Origin: Chelatococcus caeni
GTDB taxonomy: Bacteria; Pseudomonadota; Alphaproteobacteria; Rhizobiales; Beijerinckiaceae
Reading direction: 5' to 3'
DNA length: 64,000 nucleotides
NCBI RefSeq assembly: GCF_014196925.1
Contig: NZ_JACIEN010000002.1
Coordinates: forward strand, 744,001 to 808,000
Shown: positions 42,211 through 50,893 of the stretch, in pieces
How positions within the stretch are numbered: the first letter of the stretch is position 1
How the letters are laid out: every line of letters starts with the position of its first letter
Translations under genes and position numbers: made by a program
The notes under the pieces: model-generated
Told to the model about the DNA's origin: nothing
Databases searched by the model: none
What the model saw: the letters and a program-made list of their open reading frames with translations, nothing else

Positions 42211-42975
42211 GTGAGCCGAAACGATCAGTCGGTGCCCGGCCTGCGCAAGGCGGATTTCTGGACCGGGCTCGTCCTCGTCGCCATATCGGTCTTCATGCTG
42301 GTCGAGACCCTCGGCTATCCGCTCGAAGGGTCCTATGCCGGGGTGCGCAACGCGTGGTACGTCTCGCCAGCGCTGCTGCCGCTGATCGTCTCGGCCTTCC
42401 TGATCCTCCTGTCCTGTTCCCTGCTTGCGACCGCCGTGCGTGCCGGCGCGGCGAGCGCCGCGCTCGCCGATGTCACGCCGCGGGCGCTGCGGGGCCATGC
42501 GGGGGCGGCGCGGGACATCTGGATCGTCGCCTTCGTCCTCGGCGGCTACATCTATTGCCTCGTCCCCTACGTCGACTTCACGGCGGCGACGGCGCTCACG
42601 CTCCTCACCCTCGCGGCGGCGTACCACCTGCCCACCGCCCGCGTGCGGAAGGCGGGCCTTGCCGTCTTCGCCTGCGCGATCGCCGCGGTCCTCCTGGCGA
42701 CCTTCGCCGCCGGCTGGCGGCCGCAGCCCCGCTCCACGGGGGCGGACCTGCGCGACCTTGCGGTCTGGGCGGCATTCCTCGCTGCCGCGGTGAGCGTCGC
42801 CTGGGCCGCCGGCGCGCCGGAGCGCAGGCGCTGGCGCCGCTGCCTCGTCGTGGCGCTCGGCACGTCCCTCATCCTCTCCGTCGTCTTCAAATGGGGGCTG
42901 CTCGTGCCCCTGCCGGTGGAAGGCGTGACGATCAATACGCTCGACGCGGCGCGCCGCCTCCTCCTCCTCCGGTGA
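42211..42975 (+). CDS. Tripartite tricarboxylate transporter small membrane subunit (TctB family)
   Basis: A 254-residue membrane protein starting at GTG 42211 with GGGG upstream. The N-terminal part (KADFWTGLVLVAISVFMLVE, then NAWYVSPALLPLI) is TctB-like with several spans. It is longer than the roughly 150-170 residues usual for TctB, with extra hydrophobic segments after residue 140. The function is the accessory small subunit of the TTT symporter. The family assignment rests mainly on context and hydrophobic pattern. Confidence 0.8.
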   Translation: MSRNDQSVPGLRKADFWTGLVLVAISVFMLVETLGYPLEGSYAGVRNAWYVSPALLPLIVSAFLILLSCSLLATAVRAGAASAALADVTPRALRGHAGAARDIWIVAFVLGGYIYCLVPYVDFTAATALTLLTLAAAYHLPTARVRKAGLAVFACAIAAVLLATFAAGWRPQPRSTGADLRDLAVWAAFLAAAVSVAWAAGAPERRRWRRCLVVALGTSLILSVVFKWGLLVPLPVEGVTINTLDAARRLLLLR

Positions 42976-42990
42976 GCGAGCCATGATGGT

Positions 42991-44538
42991 ATGCTCATGA
43001 CGGTTCTCGATCAGTTCGGCGCCTTTGCCGGGGCCCTTGCCGGGCTCCTGTCGCAGCCAGTGAGCTGGCTCCTGCTCATTGGCGCGAGCCTGCTCGGCAT
43101 CACCTTCGGCGCGCTGCCCGGGCTCACCGCCACGCTCGGCGTCGGCCTTCTCGCCACGCTGACCTATTCGCTCGACCTCAACATGGCGCTCATCGCGCTC
43201 ATCGCCATGTATGTCGGGGCGGTCTATGGCGGCTCCTATTCGGCGATCCTGCTCAACATTCCGGGTACCGCCGCCTCCGCCGCCTCGGCCATGGACGGCT
43301 ATCCCATGGCGCAGCGCGGCGAGGCCGGCCGCGTCCTCGGGCTCACGACCACGGCCTCCTTCGTCGGGACGGTGGTCGGCATGCTGGCCCTCGTGGTGGT
43401 CGCGCCGCTCATCCTCGAGCTTGCGCTGCAGTTCACGTCCTACGAGTTCTTCCTGCTCGCGCTCTTCGGCATCATCATCTCGGGCACGCTGCAGAGCTCC
43501 GATCTCGTCATCAAGGGTTGGATCGCCGGTTTCCTCGGCCTTGCCCTGTCGACGGTCGGCCGCGACGGGCTGATGTTCTTCCCGCGCTTCACCTTCGGGG
43601 TGCCGGAGCTCGATTCCGGCATCGAGGTGGTGCCGGTGCTGATCGGTGCCTTCGCCATTCCGCAGATCATTCACGGCCTGCGGGAGGGGGACGGCGCCGT
43701 CAGGCTGCAAGCCGTCGGCCGCATCCTGCCGGACATCCGGACCATGCTGCGCAACCTCAAGCATGTCATCCGCTCAGCCATGATCGGGGTCGGCATCGGC
43801 GCCGTGCCGGGCGTGGGGGAGGATATCGCCGGCTGGGTCTCCTACGGCACCGCCAAGGCCAGTTCGCCCAATCCCGAGAATTTCGGCAAGGGCGAGCCGG
43901 CCGGGCTGATCTCGTCGGAGACGGCCAACAACGCCTGCATCGGCGGCGCGCTGATCCCCCTCGTCACGCTGGGCATCCCCGGCAGCCCGCCGGCCGTCAT
44001 GCTGCTCGGGGCGCTGATGCTGCACGGACTGACGCCCGGGCCGATGCTGTCGATCGAGCAGCCCAACTTCCTCGTCGAGCTGGCGGCCATCATGGTGCTC
44101 GCGTCGCTCGCCATGTGGATCAACGGCATGCTGCTCGCCCGCCAGGTCGTGAAGCTGCTGCGCATCCCGCCGTCGCTCTTCCTGCCGGTCGTCGCCATCC
44201 TGTCCGTCCTCGGCTCCTATGCGCTCGGCCTCAGCACGTTCAACCTCTACCTGATGTTCGCGGTGGGGCTCGCGGCCTATTTCCTCACGCGCATGCATTA
44301 CCCGATCTCGGCGCTGGTGATCGGCGTCATCCTCGGGCCGATGGCCGACGAGAACCTCAGGCGCGCGCTCATGGTGGGGCAGGGGGATCTGACGCCCTTC
44401 GTGACCCGCCCTCTGAGCCTCATCCTCGTGCTCGCCATCACGCTCATCGTGCTCTCCCAGCTGCCGGCCTACCGGCGCTGGCGGGCGCGCGCCCTGCAGC
44501 GCCTGCGCACCGCGGGGGCAGGCGGCGACGGGGCCTGA
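42991..44538 (+). CDS. Tripartite tricarboxylate transporter large membrane subunit (TctA family)
   Basis: A 515-residue integral membrane protein of about 12 spans. Family signatures are FGALPGLTATLGVGLL, YVGAVYGGSYSAILLNIPGT and GALMLHGLTPGPML. It is the ion-coupled translocator of the TTT system. ATG 42991 and ATG 42997 are both plausible. It completes the receptor-small-large order of the operon and is followed by an ABM-domain protein. Confidence 0.94.
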   Translation: MLMTVLDQFGAFAGALAGLLSQPVSWLLLIGASLLGITFGALPGLTATLGVGLLATLTYSLDLNMALIALIAMYVGAVYGGSYSAILLNIPGTAASAASAMDGYPMAQRGEAGRVLGLTTTASFVGTVVGMLALVVVAPLILELALQFTSYEFFLLALFGIIISGTLQSSDLVIKGWIAGFLGLALSTVGRDGLMFFPRFTFGVPELDSGIEVVPVLIGAFAIPQIIHGLREGDGAVRLQAVGRILPDIRTMLRNLKHVIRSAMIGVGIGAVPGVGEDIAGWVSYGTAKASSPNPENFGKGEPAGLISSETANNACIGGALIPLVTLGIPGSPPAVMLLGALMLHGLTPGPMLSIEQPNFLVELAAIMVLASLAMWINGMLLARQVVKLLRIPPSLFLPVVAILSVLGSYALGLSTFNLYLMFAVGLAAYFLTRMHYPISALVIGVILGPMADENLRRALMVGQGDLTPFVTRPLSLILVLAITLIVLSQLPAYRRWRARALQRLRTAGAGGDGA

Positions 44539-44650
44539 GGCGCGGGATCATCATCCGCGGATGGTGCGGCCGTCGATGCGCGGCTCGCGTCTCCCGCCGC
44601 GATCTATGGCACGCGGCCGTGACAGGCCGAGAAAAGAAGGAGCATTCTTG

Positions 44651-45013
44651 ATGACCGATCCGGGCCTGTCCCTCCACGAGCCGGTATCCGGACCGGAGAG
44701 CCGCGACGAGCGCTATGCCATCCTCGTCGAATTCGCCGTCCGCAAGGGGGCCGAGGAGGCGTTCGAGGCGCTCATCTGCGAGAACGCGTGCCGCTCACTC
44801 GCCGACGAGCCCGGCTGCCTCGTCTTCGACGTCTGCCGCCGCCCCGGCGATCCCTTCAACATCGTCCTCTATGAGATCTATGCGGATCGGGCAGCGTTCG
44901 CCGCGCATCTCGCCGCGCCGCACTTCCGCGTCTTCGACGCTCAATGCCGGGCGCTCATCGACGGCAAGCGCGTGACGGAGCTCGACCTTCTCCTCGCCGA
45001 GTCGCCCCGGTGA
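44651..45013 (+). CDS. Antibiotic-biosynthesis-monooxygenase (ABM) domain protein
   Basis: A 120-residue dimeric ferredoxin-like ABM-domain protein: YAILVEFAVRKGAEEAFEAL, DEPGCLVFDVCRRPGDP and LYEIYADRAAFAAHLAAPHF. The domain occurs in quinol monooxygenases, LsrG-type isomerases and uncharacterised proteins. No cofactor site can be read. It follows the TTT genes by 112 bp and converges with the LacI gene. It may process the imported acid or an oxidised intermediate. Confidence 0.85.
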   Translation: MTDPGLSLHEPVSGPESRDERYAILVEFAVRKGAEEAFEALICENACRSLADEPGCLVFDVCRRPGDPFNIVLYEIYADRAAFAAHLAAPHFRVFDAQCRALIDGKRVTELDLLLAESPR

Positions 45014-45027
45014 CCGCCTGCTGCCGT

Positions 45028-46071
45028 TCAGGCGCTCTCGCGGGCGATCAGCTCGAAGCCCACATCGATGCGCTTATGGCCGCTCTCGCTGCCTTCGATG
45101 CGCGCCAGGATCAGGTTGCCGGCGACGAAGCCGATCTCGTGGCGGCGCACGCGGATGGTGGTCAGGGAGGGCACCATCTCGGCGGCCAGCTCCTGGTCGT
45201 TGAAGCCGGCGATCGCGATGGCGTCCGGCACCGCGATGCCGCGGCGCGTGCATTCATAGACCGCGCCGGCGGCCCACAGGTCCGAGGCGCAGAACAGGCC
45301 GTCGAGCTTCGGCTCCACCGCGATCAGATGCGCGAGCGCCTCCCGCCCCTGGGCGATGCCGAAGCGTGCCCGCACGACGAGGCGGGGATCGAAATCGAGC
45401 CCCGCCGCCTCCAGGGCGACGCGGTAGCCGTCGAGGCGCTGGGCATGGCGGTCGTTCTGGGACGGATCGGCGCCGACGAAGCCGATGCGCCGCCGCCCGC
45501 CGGCGATCAGCCGCTCGGTCATCGCGATCGCGGCCTGCCGGTTGGAATAGCCGACGCAGCAGTCGATGGGCTCGTCGGGGAGCGTGCCCATCTCGACGAC
45601 CGGGATCTGCGCCTTCCGAAGGAGTTGCCGCGTGGCGGGGGAATGATTGGCGCCCTGGATGACGAGGCCTGCCGGCCGATGGCCGAGCAGCGTGCGCACG
45701 ATGGCCTCCTCGCCCTCGCTCGATTCGGCGGTATTGCCGAGGAGGACGCAGTATTTGGACGGGCTGAGCGCGTCCGACAGGCCCTGCACCGCATCGGCAA
45801 AGACGCCGTGCTGGATATAGGGAACGATCGCGGCGACCACCTGGGTGCGGGTGGCCGCGAGCCCGCCGGCGACCAGATTCGGCACGTAGCCGACCTCCGC
45901 CATCGCCTCTTCGATCCGCCGGCGCGTCTCGGCAGTGACGAGATCCGGCTGCCGCAGCATGCGCGAGACCGTGATCATCGAGACGCCCGCCTGCCGGGCG
46001 ACATCGGCCATGCTCGCCTGCTTGGCCGAGGCCCGGTTGCGGCGCGCCGGCGCCATATTGTCGCTCGTCAT
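45028..46071 (-). CDS. LacI-family transcriptional regulator
   Basis: A 347-residue LacI/GalR regulator. HTH MADVARQAGVSMITVSRML is at about 21-39, and the hinge and ligand domain follow (DVGFELIARES at the C-terminus, as in GntR/IdnR-like repressors of sugar-acid genes). ATG 46071 begins the normal N-terminal tail. It is divergent from the TRAP/Ldh2/RraA operon, with a 21-bp dyad (46104-46124) in between. It likely represses that operon and itself. Confidence 0.93.
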   Translation of the reverse strand: MTSDNMAPARRNRASAKQASMADVARQAGVSMITVSRMLRQPDLVTAETRRRIEEAMAEVGYVPNLVAGGLAATRTQVVAAIVPYIQHGVFADAVQGLSDALSPSKYCVLLGNTAESSEGEEAIVRTLLGHRPAGLVIQGANHSPATRQLLRKAQIPVVEMGTLPDEPIDCCVGYSNRQAAIAMTERLIAGGRRRIGFVGADPSQNDRHAQRLDGYRVALEAAGLDFDPRLVVRARFGIAQGREALAHLIAVEPKLDGLFCASDLWAAGAVYECTRRGIAVPDAIAIAGFNDQELAAEMVPSLTTIRVRRHEIGFVAGNLILARIEGSESGHKRIDVGFELIARESA

Positions 46072-46083
46072 TCGATCCGCCCC

Positions 46084-46124
46084 TTGACCATTCCGAATGA
46101 TAGACGCTAACATCATGTTAGCGT
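46084..46124 (+). promoter_or_regulatory. Divergent promoter with 21-bp LacI-type operator
   Basis: ACGCTAACAT-C-ATGTTAGCGT (46104-46124) is a perfect inverted repeat around one base. TTGACC (46084-46089) and TAACAT (46108-46113), spaced 18 bp, form a possible plus-strand promoter with the -10 inside the operator. It lies 33 bp from the LacI start and about 60 bp before the TRAP binding-protein gene. Confidence 0.75.
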
Positions 46125-46185
46125 GCATCAATAAGCGCGGTAAACGCGCAACCCCGCGCCGTCAATCCCAATGGAGGAAGAGCCC

Positions 46186-47175
46186 ATGATCAACACCCGG
46201 CTGTGCCGGCGAAGTCTTGCCGCGTTCGCGACCCTCTTCGCCTTCACCCTCTCTGCCGAGGCGGAGCCCTTGCGCCTGCAGGCCGCCACCATCGCGCCGC
46301 CCGACAATATCTGGTCCAAGGTCGGCGACCGCTATGCGCAGGCGGTGAAGGAGCGCACGAACGGCCAGGTCGTCATCGACATGTCCTATTCGGGCGCGCT
46401 CGGCAGTGCGGCCGAGACGATCGAGGCCCTGCAGTTCGGCACGACCAACATCGTCATCCAGGAGGTCGGGCATCTCGACAGCTACGATGCGCTCGCGGGC
46501 CTCGGATCGTACCCTTACCTCATCCGCGACTACGACCACTTCAAGGTCGTCATGCAGAAGGGCGGCGTCGGCCAGGCCTTCCATGACGAGATCGAGAAGC
46601 GTGCCGGCTTCAAGCTGGTCGGGGCGGGCTTCCGCGGCGCGCGGGAAATGGCGACGCGCCGCCCCATCGAGAAGCCGGAGGATCTCGCCGGCCTGAAGCT
46701 GCGCGTGCCCAACCAGCAGATCTTCCGCGCCACGTGGGAAACACTCGGCGCGAGCCCCACGCCGATGCCCAGCCTGGAAGTTTACTCTGCCCTGCAGCAG
46801 GGGATCATCGACGCTGCCGAGAACCCGCTCGAGGCGCATCTGCGTTCCAAATATTATGAGGCCGTGCCCTATGTCATCATGACGGGGCACGTGAACGCCT
46901 ATTACACCTTCATCTTCGACGCGGACTTCTTCAACAAGCTGCCGGAGGAGACGCAGGCGGTCCTCATCGAGGAAGGCGAGAAGGCCATGGCCTGGGGCTC
47001 CGAGGAGATGCAGAAGCTCCTCGCCACCTATGAGGGCGAGCTTGAGAAGCACGGCGTCAAGATCGTGCGGCCCGACGTGGCGGCCTTCCGCGAGAAGCTC
47101 GTGCCCCTCAAGGACAAGTATCCCGCCGATTTCCAGGAGTGGATCGTGCGCTTCCAGCAGGCCGGCCAGAGCTGA
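46186..47175 (+). CDS. TRAP transporter substrate-binding protein (DctP family), copy 1
   Basis: A 329-residue periplasmic receptor with a Sec signal (RRSLAAFATLFAFTLSAEAE). DctP signatures include AEGDL-equivalent LGSAAETIEALQFG, the Arg-bearing AGLKLRVPNQQIF and YSALQQGIIDAAENPLEA. The conserved Arg binds the ligand carboxylate. ATG 46186 has GGAGGAAGAG upstream and is preferred to 46171. A terminator-like hairpin follows its stop. Confidence 0.94.
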   Translation: MINTRLCRRSLAAFATLFAFTLSAEAEPLRLQAATIAPPDNIWSKVGDRYAQAVKERTNGQVVIDMSYSGALGSAAETIEALQFGTTNIVIQEVGHLDSYDALAGLGSYPYLIRDYDHFKVVMQKGGVGQAFHDEIEKRAGFKLVGAGFRGAREMATRRPIEKPEDLAGLKLRVPNQQIFRATWETLGASPTPMPSLEVYSALQQGIIDAAENPLEAHLRSKYYEAVPYVIMTGHVNAYYTFIFDADFFNKLPEETQAVLIEEGEKAMAWGSEEMQKLLATYEGELEKHGVKIVRPDVAAFREKLVPLKDKYPADFQEWIVRFQQAGQS

Positions 47176-47181
47176 CCGGCC

Positions 47182-47217
47182 GGGCGGGCCTGCCTTCGGG
47201 CCCGCCCCTTTCTTTTC
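47182..47217 (+). terminator. Intra-operon terminator-like hairpin after TRAP binding protein 1
   Basis: GGGCGGGCC-TGCCTTCG-GGCCCGCCC is a perfect 9-bp stem followed by CTTTCTTTTC. It begins 6 nt after the binding-protein stop and precedes the membrane-subunit genes. This is the most canonical intrinsic terminator in the window and would give partial termination, leaving the receptor more abundant than the permease. Confidence 0.75.
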
Positions 47218-47280
47218 GCCCGCCGTCAGGCGAACCGGCTGCCGGAAGGCGGCCAGAACCCGATTTTCCGAACGGCTCCC

Positions 47281-47733
47281 ATGTCCCGTCTCGTCCATTT
47301 CGTCGAGCGTGTTCTCGACAAGGTCCTCATCGGCCTGTTTCTCGTCATGGTCGCGGCGATCGTCTGGCAGGTCTTCGCGCGCTACGTGCTGCACGCGCCG
47401 ACGATCTGGTCGGAGGAACTCGCCCGCTTCCTGCTCGTCTGGGTGACGATGCTCGGCAGCGCCTACGTGCTCGAACACGGCGGCCACGTTGCGGTGACCG
47501 TCTTCGTCGACATGTTGCCTGAGCCGCTCGAGCGGGCCGTCTCGGTGGTGCGCGATTTCATCCTCATCGCGATGGCGGGCTCGCTCGCCTATTTCGGCTA
47601 CGGCTTCGCCGCCTCCGGCCTGCGCCGCATCTCGACGGGCCTCGGCCTACCGATGAGCTGGGCCTATGCGGCCGTGCCGATCGGGGCCGGGCTAATCGCC
47701 TTCTTCCTCCTCGCGCGCCGCCTGTCCCGGTGA
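47281..47733 (+). CDS. TRAP transporter small permease (DctQ family), copy 1
   Basis: A 150-residue protein with four predicted spans. The family segment VWQVFARYVLHAPTIWSEELARFLLVW is present in parts (VFARYVLHAPTIWSEELA). It is the small membrane subunit that pairs with DctM. It follows the terminator-like hairpin and precedes the large subunit by a few bases. Confidence 0.92.
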   Translation: MSRLVHFVERVLDKVLIGLFLVMVAAIVWQVFARYVLHAPTIWSEELARFLLVWVTMLGSAYVLEHGGHVAVTVFVDMLPEPLERAVSVVRDFILIAMAGSLAYFGYGFAASGLRRISTGLGLPMSWAYAAVPIGAGLIAFFLLARRLSR

Positions 47734-47746
47734 AAGGACCGCCGTG

Positions 47747-49027
47747 ATGCTCACTATTCTGGCCGTCTCCTTTCTCCTCCTCATGCTCATCGGTGTGCCG
47801 ATCGGCTTTGCCGTGATCATCGGCAGCATGCTGGCGCTTCTCTTCGGCGGCACCGTCAATCCGCTCATCATGCCGCAGCGGATCTTCGCCGGCATGGACA
47901 ACTTCTCCCTGCTCGCCATCCCCTTCTTCCTTTTCACCGGTGCGCTCATGAGCCTCGGCGGGCTCTCGGACAGGCTCATCCGGTTCGCCAATGCCCTCGT
48001 CGGCCGCTTCCGCGGGGGCCTCGCCATCTCCAACGTGCTCACGTCGGTGCTCTTCGGCGGCATTTCCGGCTCGGCCGTAGCGGACACGAGCGCGCTCGGG
48101 CGCACCTTCATCCCGGCCATGGTGCGCTCCGGCTATTCGCCGGCCTTCTCGGTGGCGGTCACGGCCTGCTCGGCGCCGCTGTCGCCGATGATCCCGCCCT
48201 CCATCGCCTGGATCCTCTACGGCTTCCTGACCGACACCTCGATCCTGCGCCTCTTCATCGCGGCGATCATTCCATCGCTCCTCTGGGCCGTGGTCATGAT
48301 CGCGGTGGTCGTGTGGAAGGCGCATCGGGGCCAGATGACCGTCCAGCCGCCGGCCCCCATGCGGGAGGTGCTGTCCACCGCACGGGCGGCGGGCTTCGCC
48401 CTGCTGCTGCCGGTCTTCATCCTCGTCGGCATCCGCATGGGCGTCTTCACGGTGACGGAGGCGGCCGCCATTGCCGTGCTCTACGCCATCGGCATCGGCC
48501 TCATCTATCGCGAGCTCAACCTCGCGACGCTGGCGGCAAGCCTTCGCAGCACTGTCCAGTCGACCGCCGTCGTCATGATCATCATCGGCGGCGCCGGGCT
48601 CTTCTCCTGGGTGCTCGCCTATACCAAGACGCCCGAGACGGTCGCGGCCTGGATCCTGAGCGTCGCGGACACGCCGGTCGCCTTCCTCCTGCTCGTCAAC
48701 GTGGTGCTCGTCATCCTCGGCACCTTCATGGAGGTGAACGCGGCGAAGATCATGATCCTGCCGATCCTCTTTCCCGTCGCCCAGCAGCTCGGGATCGACC
48801 CTGTCCATTTCGGCGTGATCGTCACCGCGAACCTCTGCCTCGGGCTCCTGACACCGCCCGTCGGCATCGTGCTGGCGCTCGCCTGCCGCATCGGCGACGT
48901 GCCGCTCGAGAAGGGCGTGGCGGCGACCTTCCCCTTCTTCATGGCCGGGGTCGCCACGGTCCTCATCCTGACACTCGTGCCGGGGCTCTCGCTCTGGCTG
49001 CCCAACCTCGTGCTCGGCGCGCCCTGA
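47747..49027 (+). CDS. TRAP transporter large permease (DctM family), copy 1
   Basis: A 426-residue integral membrane protein. DctM hallmarks are VPIGFAVIIGSMLALLFGG, FSLLAIPFFLFTGALM, FGGISGSAVADTSALG and IPPSIAWILYG. It couples sodium entry to uptake of the receptor-bound acid. The ATG at 47747 has AAAGGA eight bases upstream; a GTG at 47744 is the alternative. Confidence 0.94.
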   Translation: MLTILAVSFLLLMLIGVPIGFAVIIGSMLALLFGGTVNPLIMPQRIFAGMDNFSLLAIPFFLFTGALMSLGGLSDRLIRFANALVGRFRGGLAISNVLTSVLFGGISGSAVADTSALGRTFIPAMVRSGYSPAFSVAVTACSAPLSPMIPPSIAWILYGFLTDTSILRLFIAAIIPSLLWAVVMIAVVVWKAHRGQMTVQPPAPMREVLSTARAAGFALLLPVFILVGIRMGVFTVTEAAAIAVLYAIGIGLIYRELNLATLAASLRSTVQSTAVVMIIIGGAGLFSWVLAYTKTPETVAAWILSVADTPVAFLLLVNVVLVILGTFMEVNAAKIMILPILFPVAQQLGIDPVHFGVIVTANLCLGLLTPPVGIVLALACRIGDVPLEKGVAATFPFFMAGVATVLILTLVPGLSLWLPNLVLGAP

Positions 49028-49052
49028 CCCGCGCGTCCCAACAAAAGGAAAA

Positions 49053-50132
49053 ATGCTGATGAAACTCCTCGAAGACGGCTCGTATCTCGTCGATGCCCCC
49101 CGGCTGGAGGCCCTGGTCCAGGCCATGCTCGAGAAGGTGGACGTTCCCGCGCCGGACGCCGCCCTCGTCGCCGGATCGCTGGTGTCCGCCGATGCCAGGG
49201 GCATGAATTCGCACGGGGTGCTGCGCCTGCCGGTCTACATCCGCCGGCTGCAGCAGGGTGGCTTCAAACCGGCGAGCCGGGGGACCGTGGTCAAGGAGAC
49301 GGCCGCCACCATGCTGATCGACGGCGGCGAAGGCCTGGGGGCGGTGCTGACCTCGCATGCGATGGACATCGCCATCGAGAAGGCGCGGACGACCGGCATC
49401 GCAGCCGTCGGCATCCGCAATTCCAACCACAACGGCGAGAACGCCTATTACGTCCAGCGCGCGATCGCCCAGGACATGATCGGCATCGCCACGACCAACG
49501 GCTCGCCGATCATGCCGGTCTGGGGCGGCAAGACGCCGCTCACCGGCCCGCTGCCGATCGCCATCGGCGTGCCAACCGGCGAGGCCCTGCCGATCGTGCT
49601 CGATGCGGCGCTCGGCATGTCCTCGCGCGGCAAGATTCTTTACTACGCCGAAAAGGGCATGCAACTGCCCGACGGCTGGCTCGTGGACGCGGAAGGGCGG
49701 CCGACGAACGATCCGAACTGGGTCAAGAACGGCGGCTGGATCCTGCCCATCGGCGGGCACAAGGGCTGGGGGCTCATCCTCGCCTGCGAGATCCTGTCGG
49801 GCCTGCTCACCGGCGGCGCCTTCGGCCAGGAGCTCACGAACCTCTATGACGACCTCGACCGTCCGCAGCGCAACGGCCATTTCGTCATCGCCATCAACAT
49901 CGCCGCCTTCACCGACGTTGCCGCGTTCAAGGAGCGGATGGACGCCTACATCGCCATCATGAAGGCCTCGGAGCGCGCGCCCGGCGTCGACGAGATCCTG
50001 ATGCCCGGCGAGATCGAGTTCCGCAAGGAGAAGAAGCAACGGGCGGAAGGGCTCGCGGTGAGCCGCTCCGTCATCGACGAGGTCGTCGCCGTCGCGCGGG
50101 GCCTTGGTCTCGACGCCACCGCGATGCTGTGA
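49053..50132 (+). CDS. Ldh2/malate dehydrogenase-family NAD(P)-dependent oxidoreductase
   Basis: A 359-residue member of the type-2 malate/L-lactate dehydrogenase family (ureidoglycolate, 2,3-diketogulonate and sulfolactate dehydrogenases are relatives). Conserved His residues are in NSHGVLRLP and IRNSNHNGENAYY; nucleotide-binding region TTNGSPIMPVWGG follows. It oxidises a 2-hydroxyacid. ATG 49053 is three bases and ATG 49059 nine bases after AAAAGGA; either may serve. It lies directly after the TRAP genes, so its substrate is likely the imported hydroxyacid. Confidence 0.9.
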   Translation: MLMKLLEDGSYLVDAPRLEALVQAMLEKVDVPAPDAALVAGSLVSADARGMNSHGVLRLPVYIRRLQQGGFKPASRGTVVKETAATMLIDGGEGLGAVLTSHAMDIAIEKARTTGIAAVGIRNSNHNGENAYYVQRAIAQDMIGIATTNGSPIMPVWGGKTPLTGPLPIAIGVPTGEALPIVLDAALGMSSRGKILYYAEKGMQLPDGWLVDAEGRPTNDPNWVKNGGWILPIGGHKGWGLILACEILSGLLTGGAFGQELTNLYDDLDRPQRNGHFVIAINIAAFTDVAAFKERMDAYIAIMKASERAPGVDEILMPGEIEFRKEKKQRAEGLAVSRSVIDEVVAVARGLGLDATAML

Positions 50133-50145
50133 GGGGCCGAAGACG

Positions 50146-50838
50146 ATGCACGATCCCCTTCTCGACCGGCTGCGGAATCTCGAGACCGGCCAGGTCAGCG
50201 ACGTTCTCGACGAGGCCGGCCTGCCCAACCATGCGCTTGCCTCGGCTCTAGTGCCGCTCGCGCCGGGCCAGCGGTTCGCCGGGCGGGCCGCCTGCCTCAG
50301 GGGCGAGCGCAACGTCGCCGGGCGTGCGCAGGCGTCGGCGGCGCCGGCCGACACCTTCGAGCGTGTCGCGAAGCCGGGAACCGTCGTCGTGATCGAGGCC
50401 GGCGGCTTCCAGGGCGGGGCGCTTCTCGGCGGCTTCGTCGCCTTGAGCCTGCAGCGTGGCGGCTGCGTCGGCCTCGTTACCGACGGTGCCATCCGCGACG
50501 CCAATGAGATCCGGGACCTCGGGTTTCCCTGCGTGGTCGGGGCGGTCACGCCGGTCAACGGCGCGCGCCGCTGGCGCCTGAGCGAGGTCGATGTCCCGGT
50601 CTGCCTGCCTGGCCAGTCGGACGGCCCTGTGCGGGTTTCGCCGGGCGACTACATCCTCGCCGACGGCGACGGCGCCGTCGCCATTCCCGCCGGCGTCGCC
50701 GAGCAGATCATCGCCGATGCCGAGGAACTGCAGCGCATCGAGCGGCGCATCGGCGAGGAGATGCGCGCCGGCGGCAGCCGCACGGCGGTGTTCAAAGCCA
50801 ACCCGCGCTTCGACCACGTCCGCCCTGCGCGCGGGTGA
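50146..50838 (+). CDS. RraA-family protein (HMG/CHA aldolase-like), copy 1
   Basis: A 230-residue RraA-fold protein. The metal/substrate loop is GLVTDGAIRDANEI, containing the Asp-Gly-x-x-Arg-Asp pattern that in class II HMG/CHA aldolases and oxaloacetate decarboxylases binds the metal and pyruvate moiety. A retro-aldol or decarboxylation step after the Ldh2-type dehydrogenase is likely. It is the last gene of the operon; a bidirectional hairpin follows. True RNase E inhibition is unlikely in this setting. Confidence 0.9.
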   Translation: MHDPLLDRLRNLETGQVSDVLDEAGLPNHALASALVPLAPGQRFAGRAACLRGERNVAGRAQASAAPADTFERVAKPGTVVVIEAGGFQGGALLGGFVALSLQRGGCVGLVTDGAIRDANEIRDLGFPCVVGAVTPVNGARRWRLSEVDVPVCLPGQSDGPVRVSPGDYILADGDGAVAIPAGVAEQIIADAEELQRIERRIGEEMRAGGSRTAVFKANPRFDHVRPARG

Positions 50839-50848
50839 CATCGGAAAT

Positions 50849-50880
50849 CGGGCGGGCGGTGGCTGCACACCGTCCGCCCG
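50849..50880. terminator. Bidirectional hairpin between convergent genes
   Basis: CGGGCGGGCGGT, an 8-nt loop and ACCGTCCGCCCG pair over 12 positions (one G-T). It sits in the 55-bp gap between the convergent RraA and UxaA-family genes and probably terminates both transcripts; no strong U-run on either side. Confidence 0.6.
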
Positions 50881-50893
50881 TTGAACTCCCTGC

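Noticed and set aside
41059-43764. Very long open frame on the minus strand opposite the TTT genes
   Set aside because: It is antisense to tctC/tctB/tctA-type genes with clear domains, is very rich in Arg, Asp, His and Gly, and shows no domain. It is a codon-bias shadow in high-GC DNA.
50146-50838. RraA as regulator of RNase E
   Set aside because: Both RraA-like genes sit in catabolic operons and keep aldolase-type Asp-Gly-x-x-Arg-Asp loops; a metabolic role is more likely.
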